DNA of 64,000 bases from Blautia glucerasea (GTDB lineage Bacteria > Bacillota > Clostridia > Lachnospirales > Lachnospiraceae). Location: NCBI RefSeq assembly GCF_020537505.1, contig NZ_JAJBMO010000006.1:62001-126000 (forward strand), given 5' to 3'. Below the pieces are notes generated by a model. It was not told where the DNA came from, did no database searches, and saw nothing but the letters and a program-made list of their open reading frames with translations. Positions 46,109 through 55,160 of this stretch are shown here, one piece after another. Every line of letters starts with the position of its first letter. The first letter of the stretch is position 1. Both the position numbers and the translations under genes were made by a program.

Positions 46109-47332
46109 TCAGGAGCGGTAATCCGCGTTAATCTTTACATAATCATAAGTAAGGTCACACCCCCATGCAGTTGCTTTCCCGTCACCCATCTTTACATCTG
46201 CAATAGCTGTTACCTCGTCTTCAGACAGGATTTTGGTTGCCTCTGCTTCGTCATATCCAGTGGAAACACCGTTCTCAATGATCTTTAATTTTCCTGCGCG
46301 GCTCTCAAAATACAGGTCAACCTTTTCCGGATCAAACTGCACTCCGGAGTATCCCATAGCGCACAAAATTCGTCCCCAGTTTGCATCATGACCGTAAATT
46401 GCAGCTTTTGTAAGGGAAGAAGTGACTACGGATTTGCTAAGTGTAACCGCATCTTCTTTTGTCTTAGCGCCCACAATCTTCACTTCAAAAAGTGCAGTTG
46501 CACCCTCTCCGTCACCTGCAATTTTCTTTGACAAACAGGTATTAATATAGTTCAAAGCCTCCATAAATTTATCAAAACCAGCGCCCTCTTCTGTGATTTC
46601 AGGGTTGTCTGCCATGCCATTTGCAAGGAGCAGAACAGTATCATTTGTGGAGGTATCTCCATCAACCGAAACCATATTAAAGGTATCTTTGATGTTTGCA
46701 CTCAATGCCTTCTGAAGCATTTCTTTGGAGATTGCTGCGTCTGTTGTAACAAATCCAAGCATGGTACACATGTTGGGATGGATCATTCCGGAACCCTTGC
46801 ACATACCGCCCACCGTAACTGTTTTTCCGCCAATCTCGATCTGTACAGCCACCTCTTTTTTCACTGTATCTGTGGTCATGATTGCCTTGGCAGCCTCTGT
46901 TCCAGCGTCCAAAGAGCCGTCCAGCTTCGGCGCCATAGCCTTCACACCATTTACAATTCTGTCGATCGGGATCTGCATTCCAATAACACCTGTAGAAGCC
47001 ACTAACACACTGTCTGCCGGGATTCCAAGAATCTCAGAAGCGGCATCTGCAGTTGCCTTGCAATAGCCATACCCTTCTGCTCCGGTACATGCATTTGCAA
47101 TACCGCTGTTGCAGATCACAGCCTGTGCAGATGAGTGATTATAAACCACATCCTGGTCCCATTTTACAGGAGCTGCCTTCACCACATTTGTGGTAAAGGT
47201 ACCTGCTGCCACACAGGGAACCTCGCTGTAAATCATAGCCATATCTGTACGGCCTTTGTATTTAATTTCTGCTGCTGTTGCTGCTGCTTTAAAGCCCTTT
47301 GCAGCGGTAACACCGCCTGTAATGATCTCCAT
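46109..47332 (-). CDS. argJ: Ornithine acetyltransferase / N-acetylglutamate synthase
   Basis: A 407-residue enzyme that transfers the acetyl group from N-acetylornithine to glutamate. The self-cleavage site is intact: KGSGMIHPNMC-TMLGF, with nucleophile T190 in the numbering from this start. The residue before it is Cys rather than the commoner Ala. ATG 47332 has AGGAGG 9 nt upstream; the ORF extends to 47368 without support. Whether it is mono- or bifunctional cannot be read from sequence alone. The gap to argB is 75 nt. Confidence 0.94.
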   Translation of the reverse strand: MEIITGGVTAAKGFKAAATAAEIKYKGRTDMAMIYSEVPCVAAGTFTTNVVKAAPVKWDQDVVYNHSSAQAVICNSGIANACTGAEGYGYCKATADAASEILGIPADSVLVASTGVIGMQIPIDRIVNGVKAMAPKLDGSLDAGTEAAKAIMTTDTVKKEVAVQIEIGGKTVTVGGMCKGSGMIHPNMCTMLGFVTTDAAISKEMLQKALSANIKDTFNMVSVDGDTSTNDTVLLLANGMADNPEITEEGAGFDKFMEALNYINTCLSKKIAGDGEGATALFEVKIVGAKTKEDAVTLSKSVVTSSLTKAAIYGHDANWGRILCAMGYSGVQFDPEKVDLYFESRAGKLKIIENGVSTGYDEAEATKILSEDEVTAIADVKMGDGKATAWGCDLTYDYVKINADYRS

Positions 47333-47432
47333 AGCTATACTCCTCCTTTGCCCTGTCAGGCAAATCATATGTTCATTTTATAAAATAAATCTATCCTGAA
47401 AACAATCTCAGAACTGGTTTCCATTCTCACTT

Positions 47433-48473
47433 TTACGGATACATGGGAACCTGTAATAATCCCTCTGCCTCGTCAAATCCAAACATCAGGTTCATATTCT
47501 GAACAGCCTGTCCAGCCGCACCTTTTACCAGATTATCAATGGCACCCATCATGATGATTCTGTGAGTTCTTGGGTCAATCTTAAAGTTCACATCCACGTA
47601 ATTGCTGCCCTCTACCCACTTGGTCTGTGGGCATACATCCTTGTCCAGAACTCGTACGAAGGTCTCATTCTCATAGCATGCATCATATGCCGCTTTTACT
47701 TCTTCGTATGTCACATCTTTAGTCAGAGAAGCGTACGCAGTAACCAGAATACCTCTGTTCATTGGAACAAGATGTGGGGTAAAGTTAATAGTTACTTCCT
47801 GCCCACAGGCATATCCTAACTGGTCCTCAATCTCCGGAGTATGTCTGTGTGTGGCAACGCCATACGCCTTAATATTCTCATTTACTTCGCAGTAGAGATT
47901 GTCAACCTTAGCACCTCTTCCAGCACCTGTTGTACCGGATTTTGCATCAATAATGATGGTATTTGGATCGATCATACCAGCCTTTAAAAGAGGGTAAATA
48001 GACAGTGTAGAACAGGTAGGATAGCATCCCGGGTTGGCGATCAGGCGTGCCTTCTTAATGTCCTCACGGTTGATCTCGCACAGTCCATAGACAGCTTCGT
48101 CAATAAACTGCGGTGATTTATGCTCGATTCCATACCACTTTTCGTATTTCTTCACATCTTTAATACGGAAGTCTGCACTTAAGTCAATCACCTTGGCTCT
48201 GGAAAGAATTCCTTCATTTACAAGAGAAGCACACAGTCCCTGAGGAGTTGCAGTGAAAATTACATCTACCTCATCCGCAAGCGCTTCCATATTATCATCC
48301 ATACATTTGGCATCTACCAGTTTAAAAAAGTTCTGATAGATTCCTGCATATTTTTTATCAATGTAGCTTCGGGAACCAAACCATGCTACTTCCACCTCTT
48401 TATGTCCAAGAAGGAGACGCACGATCTCGTTTCCTGCATAACCGGTTGCACCGATAATTCCAGCTTTAATCAT
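47433..48473 (-). CDS. argC: N-acetyl-gamma-glutamyl-phosphate reductase
   Basis: A 346-residue NADPH-dependent reductase, third step of arginine synthesis. The nucleotide-binding start is GIIGATGYAGNEIVRLL, and the catalytic cysteine is C150 in NPGCYPT. Length matches the type 1 family. GGAGG lies 6-7 nt before the ATG. First gene of the operon, directly behind a consensus promoter overlapped by an ARG-box-like palindrome. Confidence 0.95.
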   Translation of the reverse strand: MIKAGIIGATGYAGNEIVRLLLGHKEVEVAWFGSRSYIDKKYAGIYQNFFKLVDAKCMDDNMEALADEVDVIFTATPQGLCASLVNEGILSRAKVIDLSADFRIKDVKKYEKWYGIEHKSPQFIDEAVYGLCEINREDIKKARLIANPGCYPTCSTLSIYPLLKAGMIDPNTIIIDAKSGTTGAGRGAKVDNLYCEVNENIKAYGVATHRHTPEIEDQLGYACGQEVTINFTPHLVPMNRGILVTAYASLTKDVTYEEVKAAYDACYENETFVRVLDKDVCPQTKWVEGSNYVDVNFKIDPRTHRIIMMGAIDNLVKGAAGQAVQNMNLMFGFDEAEGLLQVPMYP

Positions 48474-48561
48474 TTTTTCAACCTCCGTATCTTCATATTC
48501 TCAGCAATCCTTCCGGGTAAAATAGGCCACGAAAAAAACATCTGCGAATAATTATGTTCAG

Positions 48562-48591
48562 ATTATACATCTTCTTTGCATATTATGCAAT
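48562..48591 (-). promoter_or_regulatory. argC promoter with overlapping ARG-box-like operator
   Basis: On the minus strand TTGCAT and TATAAT are 17 nt apart. The -35 box forms half of a perfect 15-bp palindrome TTGCATATTATGCAA (48576-48590), which fits the ArgR/AhrC consensus TNTGNAT...ATNCANA. Arginine-dependent repression of argCJBD is expected. Confidence 0.75.
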
Positions 48592-48663
48592 AGTGATTTT
48601 TCCCTTATTTTTCTGTCGCTTACAACTTTTTTGTGCATTTTATCGCGTATTTACCTATTAAAT

Positions 48664-48681
48664 GATGTATTTTTATGCAAA
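48664..48681. promoter_or_regulatory. ARG-box-like site between the divergent arg promoters
   Basis: GATGTATTTTTATGCAAA agrees with the 18-bp ArgR consensus at all but the first defined position. It lies about 90 bp from the argC site and 46 bp from the argG -35 site, so one ArgR hexamer could bridge sites. Confidence 0.55.
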
Positions 48682-48709
48682 TAATTTTTAAAATTTTCTC
48701 AAATTTCCT

Positions 48710-48739
48710 ATTGCATATTTATGAGTATTGTTGTATATT
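48710..48739 (+). promoter_or_regulatory. argG promoter with overlapping ARG-box-like site
   Basis: TTGCAT (48711-48716) and TATATT (48734-48739) are 17 nt apart. A weaker ARG-box-like sequence (48710-48727, ATTGCAT-N4-ATGAGTA) covers the -35, mirroring the argC promoter. Confidence 0.65.
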
Positions 48740-48781
48740 ATTCCTTGTGAATGGCGCGACTCATTAAAGTGCCGTTTTCAC

Positions 48782-48799
48782 AATGAATATTTATTCAAA
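48782..48799. promoter_or_regulatory. ARG-box-like site in the argG leader
   Basis: AATGAATATTTATTCAAA matches the ArgR 18-bp consensus except at the first base. It lies about 36-53 nt downstream of the predicted argG start point and 61 nt before the ATG, a position where bound ArgR would act as a roadblock or close a loop with the upstream sites. Confidence 0.6.
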
Positions 48800-48859
48800 A
48801 TTTAATACGATTTATAACCCTATCTGTTTCAGAGGGATAAAAGAAAAGAGGTAAATATT

Positions 48860-50095
48860 ATGAAAGAAAAAGTTGTACTTGCATATTCAGGCGGACTTGA
48901 TACCACAGCACTGATTCCGTGGCTGAAAGAAACATTTGATTACGAAGTAGTTTGCTGCTGTGTAAACTGCGGACAGGGAAATGAGCTGGATGGTCTTGAA
49001 GAGAGAGCAAAACTTTCCGGTGCTTCCAAATTATACATTGAAGACATCGTAGATGATTTCTGTGACAACTACATTATGCCATGCGTAGAGGCAGGCGCTG
49101 TATATGAGCACAAATACCTTCTTGGTACTTCCATGGCCCGTCCTGCTATCGCTAAGAAGCTGGTTGAGATTGCCAGAAAAGAGAACGCAGTTGCAATCTG
49201 CCACGGTGCTACTGGTAAAGGAAATGACCAGATCCGTTTCGAGCTTGGAATCAAGGCTCTTGCACCAGACATTAAGATCATCGCTCCATGGCGTATGACA
49301 GATGTTTGGACCATGCAGTCCCGTGAAGACGAGATCGCATTCTGCCAGGCTCATGGAATCAACCTTCCATTTGATGCAAAGCACAGCTACAGCCGCGACC
49401 GTAACCTGTGGCACATCAGCCATGAGGGACTTGAGCTTGAGGATCCGGCACAGGCTCCGAACTATGACGATATGTTAGTTCTCAGCGTAACACCTGAGAA
49501 AGCACCAGATAAAGAGACCGAAGTTACCATGACATTTGAGGCTGGTGTTCCGAAGACTTTAAACGGAAAAGCAATGAAGGTTTCCGAAATCATCACCGAA
49601 CTGAACAAGCTTGGCGGCGAAAATGGAATTGGTATCATCGATATCGTTGAGAACCGTGTTGTAGGCATGAAATCCCGTGGTGTTTACGAGACTCCTGGCG
49701 GAACAATCCTTATGGCAGCACATGAGCAGCTTGAGGAGCTGATTCTTGACCGTGAGACACTTGAGACCAAAAAGAAACTTGGCAGCCAGCTTGCACAGGT
49801 TGTTTACGAAGGAAAATGGTTCACACCTCTTCGTGAAGCAATCCAGGCATTCGTAGAGTCCACCCAGAAATATGTAACTGGTGAAGTAAAGTTTAAACTT
49901 TACAAAGGCAACATCATCAAAGCCGGAACAACTTCCCCATACAGCCTTTACAATGAGTCTCTTGCTTCCTTCACAACAGGTGATATGTATGATCACCATG
50001 ATGCAGACGGATTCATCACTCTGTTCGGCCTGCCGCTGAAGGTTCGTGCAATGAAGCTTGCAGAAGTAGAAAGCCAGAAACAGACCAACGACTAA
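48860..50095 (+). CDS. argG: Argininosuccinate synthase
   Basis: A 411-residue ATP-dependent ligase joining citrulline and aspartate. The P-loop-like start is VVLAYSGGLDTTALIPWL, and ATGKGNDQIRFEL contributes to the aspartate/citrulline site. Length is standard. AGAGG precedes the ATG. It is transcribed divergently from argCJBD with shared operators. No argH or argF is adjacent; argG is followed by a strong terminator, so those genes are elsewhere. Confidence 0.96.
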   Translation: MKEKVVLAYSGGLDTTALIPWLKETFDYEVVCCCVNCGQGNELDGLEERAKLSGASKLYIEDIVDDFCDNYIMPCVEAGAVYEHKYLLGTSMARPAIAKKLVEIARKENAVAICHGATGKGNDQIRFELGIKALAPDIKIIAPWRMTDVWTMQSREDEIAFCQAHGINLPFDAKHSYSRDRNLWHISHEGLELEDPAQAPNYDDMLVLSVTPEKAPDKETEVTMTFEAGVPKTLNGKAMKVSEIITELNKLGGENGIGIIDIVENRVVGMKSRGVYETPGGTILMAAHEQLEELILDRETLETKKKLGSQLAQVVYEGKWFTPLREAIQAFVESTQKYVTGEVKFKLYKGNIIKAGTTSPYSLYNESLASFTTGDMYDHHDADGFITLFGLPLKVRAMKLAEVESQKQTND

Positions 50096-50120
50096 TCTTC
50101 ATAAAAAATAAAATATGAGA

Positions 50121-50163
50121 AAAAATATCTCCGGGAGTTTAAAATTCTCCCGGAGATATTTTT
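50121..50163. terminator. Strong terminator between argG and AI-2E permease gene
   Basis: A perfect 17-bp stem (50121-50137 with 50147-50163) with core ATCTCCGGGAG, A-rich on one side and T-rich on the other, works for both convergent genes. Confidence 0.92.
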
Positions 50164-50207
50164 TAACTTATAGGACAAAATGTACCTGGAAAAGTTCTCT
50201 TCCCAGC

Positions 50208-51410
50208 TCAACTAATCTTTACCTTTTTCTTATCCAGCCGCTCATACACCCATTCTCTAAACAGCGTATACAGCACAGATACAAGTGGAATGAAAATCAG
50301 CATTCCCAAAATTCCCATAAGATTTCCACCCAGGGTTACCGCAACCAGCACCCAGATTGCAGGCAGGCCCACAGAGTTTCCAACCACATGAGGATAGATC
50401 AGATTTCCCTCGATCTGCTGCAGGATCACAAACAGAGCCAAGAATGCGAACGCCTTCAAAGGACTTACCATCAAGATCAGAAAAAAGCCCACCCAGCATC
50501 CGATAATGCCGCCAAACACCGGAATCAGCGCTGTAAAGCTGATCAGCACACCGATCAGCATTGCATACGGAAATCTTCCAATTGTCATAGACACAAAGAA
50601 CATGCTTCCCAGGATCACTGCCTCAATGCACTGTCCTGTAATAAAGCTTGCAAATACCTTACTTGCCAGGGTGCACACATGTCCCAGATATTCCACAATT
50701 TTCACTGGTAAAATAGCATAAGCCGCTTTTAAAACCTGTTTTCCCAGTCTCTCCTTCTGCAAAAGCACATAGCAGGCAAACACAAAGCCGATTGCAAAAT
50801 TCACTGCCATGCTTACCAGTCCCATGGTCACTGTGATGGTAGAGGATACCAGATTATCAGCTCCATTTTTCAAAACACTTATAATGGAATCAATGCTCTT
50901 CTGGGGATCGATTTCTATGGTAGAAGCCCATTTTACGATTTCAGAATCGCTCTGGAAGGTATCTGTCAGCCATTTCTGCAAAAGCGGAATGTCCTCTTCC
51001 ACCTTTTTCACAACGCTGACCAGGGTTCTGCCAAGTTCTGGCGCCACAACCAATACCACGACCAAAACCACCAGCACAACCAGTACGATCGACAATACCA
51101 GGCTTACCGGCCTTGCAAGACGATTGGCAGCCTTTCCAGCCTTTCCTTCTTTTTCTCTGGCTTTTCCAAAAAGATGGCGCTCAATAAATGCCATTGGAAC
51201 ATTCAGCACAAAGGCCATTGCACCGCCAATTACAAATGGAAGGAGCAGCCCCCACAAAACTTTCACATACTTCAGTACAACGTCAAGATGCTGCACGCCA
51301 ACATACAGGATCACTGCAAATGCAATCAGCCACCGTATCTTTTTTATATTCTCCTTATTCAGTTCCACTATTTTCCTGTCGCTTCCTTTCCCTTTATTCT
51401 TTTCCAACAC
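50208..51410 (-). CDS. AI-2E family transporter
   Basis: A 400-residue membrane protein with seven or eight helices and a central amphipathic region (TLVSVVKKVEEDIPLLQKWL). The conserved C-terminal part is SFTALIPVFGGIIGCWVGFFLI followed by QQIEGNLIYPHVVGNSVGL, the family signature. Characterised members export AI-2 or act as Na+/H+ antiporters, so substrate should not be assumed. The ORF begins with GTG 51410 without a clear ribosome site; GTG 51368 with AGGA 5 nt upstream is an alternative that would remove 14 residues. Confidence 0.88.
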   Translation of the reverse strand: MLEKNKGKGSDRKIVELNKENIKKIRWLIAFAVILYVGVQHLDVVLKYVKVLWGLLLPFVIGGAMAFVLNVPMAFIERHLFGKAREKEGKAGKAANRLARPVSLVLSIVLVVLVVLVVVLVVAPELGRTLVSVVKKVEEDIPLLQKWLTDTFQSDSEIVKWASTIEIDPQKSIDSIISVLKNGADNLVSSTITVTMGLVSMAVNFAIGFVFACYVLLQKERLGKQVLKAAYAILPVKIVEYLGHVCTLASKVFASFITGQCIEAVILGSMFFVSMTIGRFPYAMLIGVLISFTALIPVFGGIIGCWVGFFLILMVSPLKAFAFLALFVILQQIEGNLIYPHVVGNSVGLPAIWVLVAVTLGGNLMGILGMLIFIPLVSVLYTLFREWVYERLDKKKVKIS

Positions 51411-51523
51411 TTTGTTCTACATATCTTACCACAAAATCCACTCTTTGACCAGTTATCCCTTTCTTTTTCCACCCGCATCTGCTAAAATTAATTTCACATT
51501 AAAAAGGAGGCAAACAGCCGATC

Positions 51524-52963
51524 ATGTCCGTATTTTCAGACCTGTTAAACCACTATATCAAGGAAAAAGATATCAAAATTTACTCCCTGGCAGCTGCCTG
51601 CCAGATGGACCGCTCCATGCTTTACCGGATCATCAGTGGGAAACGCAATCCCCCCTCCCAGGAAGTTTTCTATAAGCTGGCAGAATATCTGCAATTAGCA
51701 CCAGCTGAATTTGCCAAGCTTCAGGATACCTATGATCTCACCCGTCTTGGACCGTCTGTCTACTACAGACGCAAAAGCGTGGAAAAATTTCTCAATCGTT
51801 TTCCCAGCCATATAACCTCTGAAAATATACAGTTTCTTTTTCATAAGGCCACTTTTTCCCCAGAACTTCCTTCCGTGGAAACAGCTTGCATTCCCATTTT
51901 TTCACGAACCGAAATGGACTATTATTCACACAGTATCCTTCTCATGGAGGCTGCCAGGGAAAAGGGATCGGTTCAGCTTCTGATTCAGCCGGACTGTCCT
52001 TTCCTTTTCAGCACCCTTTCCAGCCTTCGCTTAAAGGGAGCCCTTACCATTGAGCATCTGATCTGTTTTAGCAAAACCGGACAGCTTACACCCCAGCGCC
52101 AGCTATATAATCTGAATTGCCTGGAAACCATGCTGCCTCTTTTCTTTACGGATATGGATTACAAACCTTATTATTTTTACGATGACATAGTTGCCCATTA
52201 CGAAAATTTCAACGGCTTTCCTTGTATGATCATTACCTCCGAATATGCGCTGGTATGTACAGCAGATTATCAGAAAGGCTTCCTATATAAGGGTTCCGGC
52301 TATCTACGGCTTCTCCAGGATCTGTACCAATCCTACAAGCTGCTTTGCAAGCCTTTGTTCCATGTGATCAACTATCTCCCCATGGATGGCTCCCTGCAGC
52401 AGATGTACCGCACCAATCCCTCTTATATCCTGCAGCCGGAAGCCTGTATCACTCCGCTCATTGATGATAAACTTCTGGAAAAAGCCGTTTATCCACAGCT
52501 TCCGGACAGAGACATTTTTATCCGCCAGTCTTCTGCTTTGCTTGCTGACAACCGGGAATTACTTTCTTCAGAAAAGATCGTTATTTATTTTACAATCCCA
52601 GGGCTCCGGCAGTTTCTCTCTTCCGGCCGGGTACACGAAATCCCGGAAGAGGTCTACCGTCCGCTTACTCCTTCGGAGGGAAAGCAGATCCTGGCTAAAA
52701 TGATTCCTTATTGTAAAACCGGCGTTTACAGGCTTTTGAAATATCCACTCAGCCAGCTCACGGAAAATCTTCATCTGGTGGCAAACCAGACGATGGGATA
52801 TTTGCTTTTTAAGGATATCCATGGGCAGATCCTCTGCCTTACCTTTAATGAACCAAGTCTTCTGGAGGCATTTCTGGATTATATGGAAAGCCTGGATCAT
52901 GGATACATTTATCCATATGAAGACGCGGCGCGCATGGTACAGAAATTGATTAATGAATCGTAA
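51524..52963 (+). CDS. XRE-type regulator with long uncharacterised effector region
   Basis: A 479-residue protein. Residues 5-60 form an XRE-like helix-turn-helix (YSLAAACQMDRSMLYRIISGKRNPPSQEVFYKLAEYL). The remaining 420 residues have no motif I recognise. They are soluble, aromatic-rich, and contain FPCMIITSEYALVC and QTMGYLLFKDIHGQILCLTF, which may be a ligand-binding fold. AAGGAGG lies about 13 nt before the ATG, a long spacer. It is divergent from the AI-2E permease gene, with only 113 nt between, so it could regulate that gene. Confidence 0.82.
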   Translation: MSVFSDLLNHYIKEKDIKIYSLAAACQMDRSMLYRIISGKRNPPSQEVFYKLAEYLQLAPAEFAKLQDTYDLTRLGPSVYYRRKSVEKFLNRFPSHITSENIQFLFHKATFSPELPSVETACIPIFSRTEMDYYSHSILLMEAAREKGSVQLLIQPDCPFLFSTLSSLRLKGALTIEHLICFSKTGQLTPQRQLYNLNCLETMLPLFFTDMDYKPYYFYDDIVAHYENFNGFPCMIITSEYALVCTADYQKGFLYKGSGYLRLLQDLYQSYKLLCKPLFHVINYLPMDGSLQQMYRTNPSYILQPEACITPLIDDKLLEKAVYPQLPDRDIFIRQSSALLADNRELLSSEKIVIYFTIPGLRQFLSSGRVHEIPEEVYRPLTPSEGKQILAKMIPYCKTGVYRLLKYPLSQLTENLHLVANQTMGYLLFKDIHGQILCLTFNEPSLLEAFLDYMESLDHGYIYPYEDAARMVQKLINES

Positions 52964-52978
52964 CTGTTGAATAACAAA

Positions 52979-53026
52979 AACGCCTCCTGGCAGGTGCTAC
53001 GGTCTCAGCATCCTGTCGGCGGCGTT
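52979..53026. other. Imperfect hairpin downstream of the XRE-type regulator
   Basis: AACGCC/GGCGTT close a 48-nt structure with inner CAGG/CCTG and GCT/AGC pairs. No T-run follows on the plus strand; the minus strand has GGCGTTTTTG. It may end the regulator transcript imperfectly. From here to the ilvB promoter (53027-53293) I see only AT-rich sequence, apart from a weak CodY-like stretch TTTTCTGAA near 53189-53197. Confidence 0.4.
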
Positions 53027-53293
53027 CCATGCAGAATTTTCCAATAAGTTACTGTTCTCGAGCCATACAGCAACTCAAATCCCTCCCATTTATCACGTTG
53101 CTTCTTCCCTTTACGGAATACCTTTCTATTATAAAGTATTTTTCCTCTCTTTCAACTGTGGACATTTTTGTGGACAACTTTTTCATTTTTTCTGAACACC
53201 TGTATTTGTTCCTTTCGTCTCAGAATTACAACAGCCCTGCCTCTTCATCCTGTTTTTATTTTCCCTGATTCCGCACAATTTCCCTGCCCTTTG

Positions 53294-53322
53294 TTGACAC
53301 TTCTTCACATTAACGTTATAAT
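53294..53322 (+). promoter_or_regulatory. Consensus promoter of ilvB-ilvN
   Basis: TTGACA (53294-53299) and TATAAT (53317-53322) are exactly 17 nt apart, the best match to the sigma-A consensus in the window. Transcription should begin near 53329. Confidence 0.85.
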
Positions 53323-53341
53323 ATTGATTAAATATCTTTTC

Positions 53342-53372
53342 CTCTAAGCTTACGATGCTTAGAGATTTTTTT
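53342..53372 (+). terminator. Attenuator-like terminator in the ilvB leader
   Basis: CTCTAAGC (53342-53349) and GCTTAGAG (53357-53364) pair perfectly around a 7-nt loop, followed by ATTTTTTTA. The hairpin starts about 13 nt after the predicted transcript start and lies 50 nt before the ilvB ATG. Full-length ilvB mRNA from this promoter requires read-through. No T-box, leader peptide with a ribosome site or alternative antiterminator stem is evident. Confidence 0.8.
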
Positions 53373-53422
53373 ATAACTATATTGTCAGCTTTTCCCTGGC
53401 AAAAAGGAGGTAGCTTCACTAA

Positions 53423-55141
53423 ATGAAACAGATATCAGGTAATAAGCTGCTGGTAAAAGCACTGAAAGAAGAAGGTGTGGAGTACGTTTTCGGTTATCCC
53501 GGAGCATGTACCATTGATATCAGCGATGAATTATACAAACAGGACGACATCACCGTAATCCTTCCCCGCCACGAGCAGGCACTGGTCCACGCAGCCGATG
53601 CTTATGCACGTACCACAGGCAAGGTTGGCGTATGTCTTGTTACAAGCGGTCCTGGTGCCACTAACCTGGTCACAGGTCTTGCCACAGCCAACTACGACAG
53701 TGTTCCCCTTGTATGTTTTACCGGACAGGTAGCACGTCATCTCATTGGAAATGATGCCTTCCAGGAGGTTGATATTGTAGGGATCACCCGCAGCATCACC
53801 AAATATGGCGTCACCGTACGCAACCGCGAGGAGCTTGGACGTATTATTAAAGAAGCCTTCTATATCGCACGCACCGGCCGCCCAGGTCCGGTTCTGATTG
53901 ACCTGCCCAAAGACGTTATGGCAGAGTTTGGAAGCCCGGAATATCCGAAGAGCGTAAACATCCGCGGCTATAAGCCGAACACCAGCGTCCATATTGGTCA
54001 GCTGAAACGCGCCATCAAAACACTTTCCAAGGCAAAGAAACCTCTTTTTCTTGCCGGCGGCGGAATCAATATTTCCCGTGCCAATAAGTTTTTCCAGGAA
54101 GTAGTAGAAAAGACCGGAGTTCCGGTAGTAACTACTATTATGGGACGTGGCGCAATTCCCACCAACCATCCTCTTTTTATCGGCAACCTTGGTATGCATG
54201 GCGCTTACGCAGCAAATATGGCGGTAAGCAACTGTGATGTACTTTTCTCTATCGGTACCCGTTTTAATGACCGCATCACAGGTAAGCTTCATGAGTTCGC
54301 CCCACATGCCCAGATCATCCACATTGACATTGATACTGCTTCCATTTCCCGAAATATCCAGGTGGATATTCCCATTGTTGCAGATGCGAAAGAAGCACTC
54401 ACGAAAATGTCCGAATATGTATCTGACTACACCAATAAAAAATGGATCAATGAAATCAATGGCTGGAAGCAGGAGCATCCTCTTGCGATGCGTCCTAATG
54501 ACCGATTAAGCCCTGTTGACATCATCAATGAGATCAATCACCAGTTTGACGAAGCGATTATTGTCACAGACGTTGGCCAGCACCAGATGCTGGTTTCCCA
54601 GTACGCTGAGATCACCCCTGGCAAACAGCTTGTCATGTCCGGCGGACTTGGCACTATGGGATACGGTTTTCCTGGCGGTGTGGGTGCCAGGATTGGCAAC
54701 CCGGACAAGCCGGTTATCGTGATCTCCGGTGACGGCGGCATGCAGATGAACATCCAGGAATTTGCTACAGCGGTTCTGGAAGAGCTGCCTCTGATCCTTT
54801 GCGTATTTAACAACGAATATCTTGGCATGGTGCGCCAGTGGCAGAAGCTTTTCTACGGCAAACGCTACAGCATGACCAATCTTCGCTCCGGTGCCCTTTC
54901 CCGCCGTACAAATGGGGAAGAATATCCGAAATATACACCAGATTTCGTAAAACTGGCAGAAAGCTACGGTGCCAAGGGAATCCGCGTCTTCAATAAAGAC
55001 CAGGTTGCAGCAGCATTTGAAGAAGCCAAAAAAAATACCAAGGTTCCTACTCTGATCGAGTTTATCATCGATCCGGAGGAAATGGTGTATCCTATGGTAA
55101 AACCAGGCGGAACACTGGAAGATTTAATTATGGATTGTTAA
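53423..55141 (+). CDS. ilvB: Acetolactate synthase, large catalytic subunit
   Basis: A 572-residue ThDP-, Mg- and FAD-dependent enzyme for the first common step of branched-chain amino-acid synthesis. The catalytic glutamate lies in VILPRHEQALVHAADAYAR. RPGPVLIDLPKDV and the ThDP motif GDGGMQMNIQEFATAVLEELPLILCVFNNEYLGM follow. AAGGAGG precedes the ATG. The small subunit follows 19 nt later. The presence of a dedicated regulatory subunit favours the biosynthetic enzyme over catabolic AlsS. Confidence 0.96.
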   Translation: MKQISGNKLLVKALKEEGVEYVFGYPGACTIDISDELYKQDDITVILPRHEQALVHAADAYARTTGKVGVCLVTSGPGATNLVTGLATANYDSVPLVCFTGQVARHLIGNDAFQEVDIVGITRSITKYGVTVRNREELGRIIKEAFYIARTGRPGPVLIDLPKDVMAEFGSPEYPKSVNIRGYKPNTSVHIGQLKRAIKTLSKAKKPLFLAGGGINISRANKFFQEVVEKTGVPVVTTIMGRGAIPTNHPLFIGNLGMHGAYAANMAVSNCDVLFSIGTRFNDRITGKLHEFAPHAQIIHIDIDTASISRNIQVDIPIVADAKEALTKMSEYVSDYTNKKWINEINGWKQEHPLAMRPNDRLSPVDIINEINHQFDEAIIVTDVGQHQMLVSQYAEITPGKQLVMSGGLGTMGYGFPGGVGARIGNPDKPVIVISGDGGMQMNIQEFATAVLEELPLILCVFNNEYLGMVRQWQKLFYGKRYSMTNLRSGALSRRTNGEEYPKYTPDFVKLAESYGAKGIRVFNKDQVAAAFEEAKKNTKVPTLIEFIIDPEEMVYPMVKPGGTLEDLIMDC

Positions 55142-55160
55142 TTAACAGGAGGTTTATCCC

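Noticed and set aside
48474..48859. T-box or other leader RNA for argG or argC
   Set aside because: No T-box sequence (TGGNACC-like) or terminator is present; palindromes match ARG-box DNA operators.
53354..53426. Possible leader peptide (MLRDFFITILSAFPW...) ending on the ilvB ATG
   Set aside because: Its ATG is inside the terminator hairpin loop and has no ribosome site; it lacks valine and has no run of branched-chain codons.
53531..54478. 315-codon antisense ORF within ilvB
   Set aside because: ilvB has all acetolactate synthase motifs in the sense frame; long antisense ORFs are expected from its codon bias.
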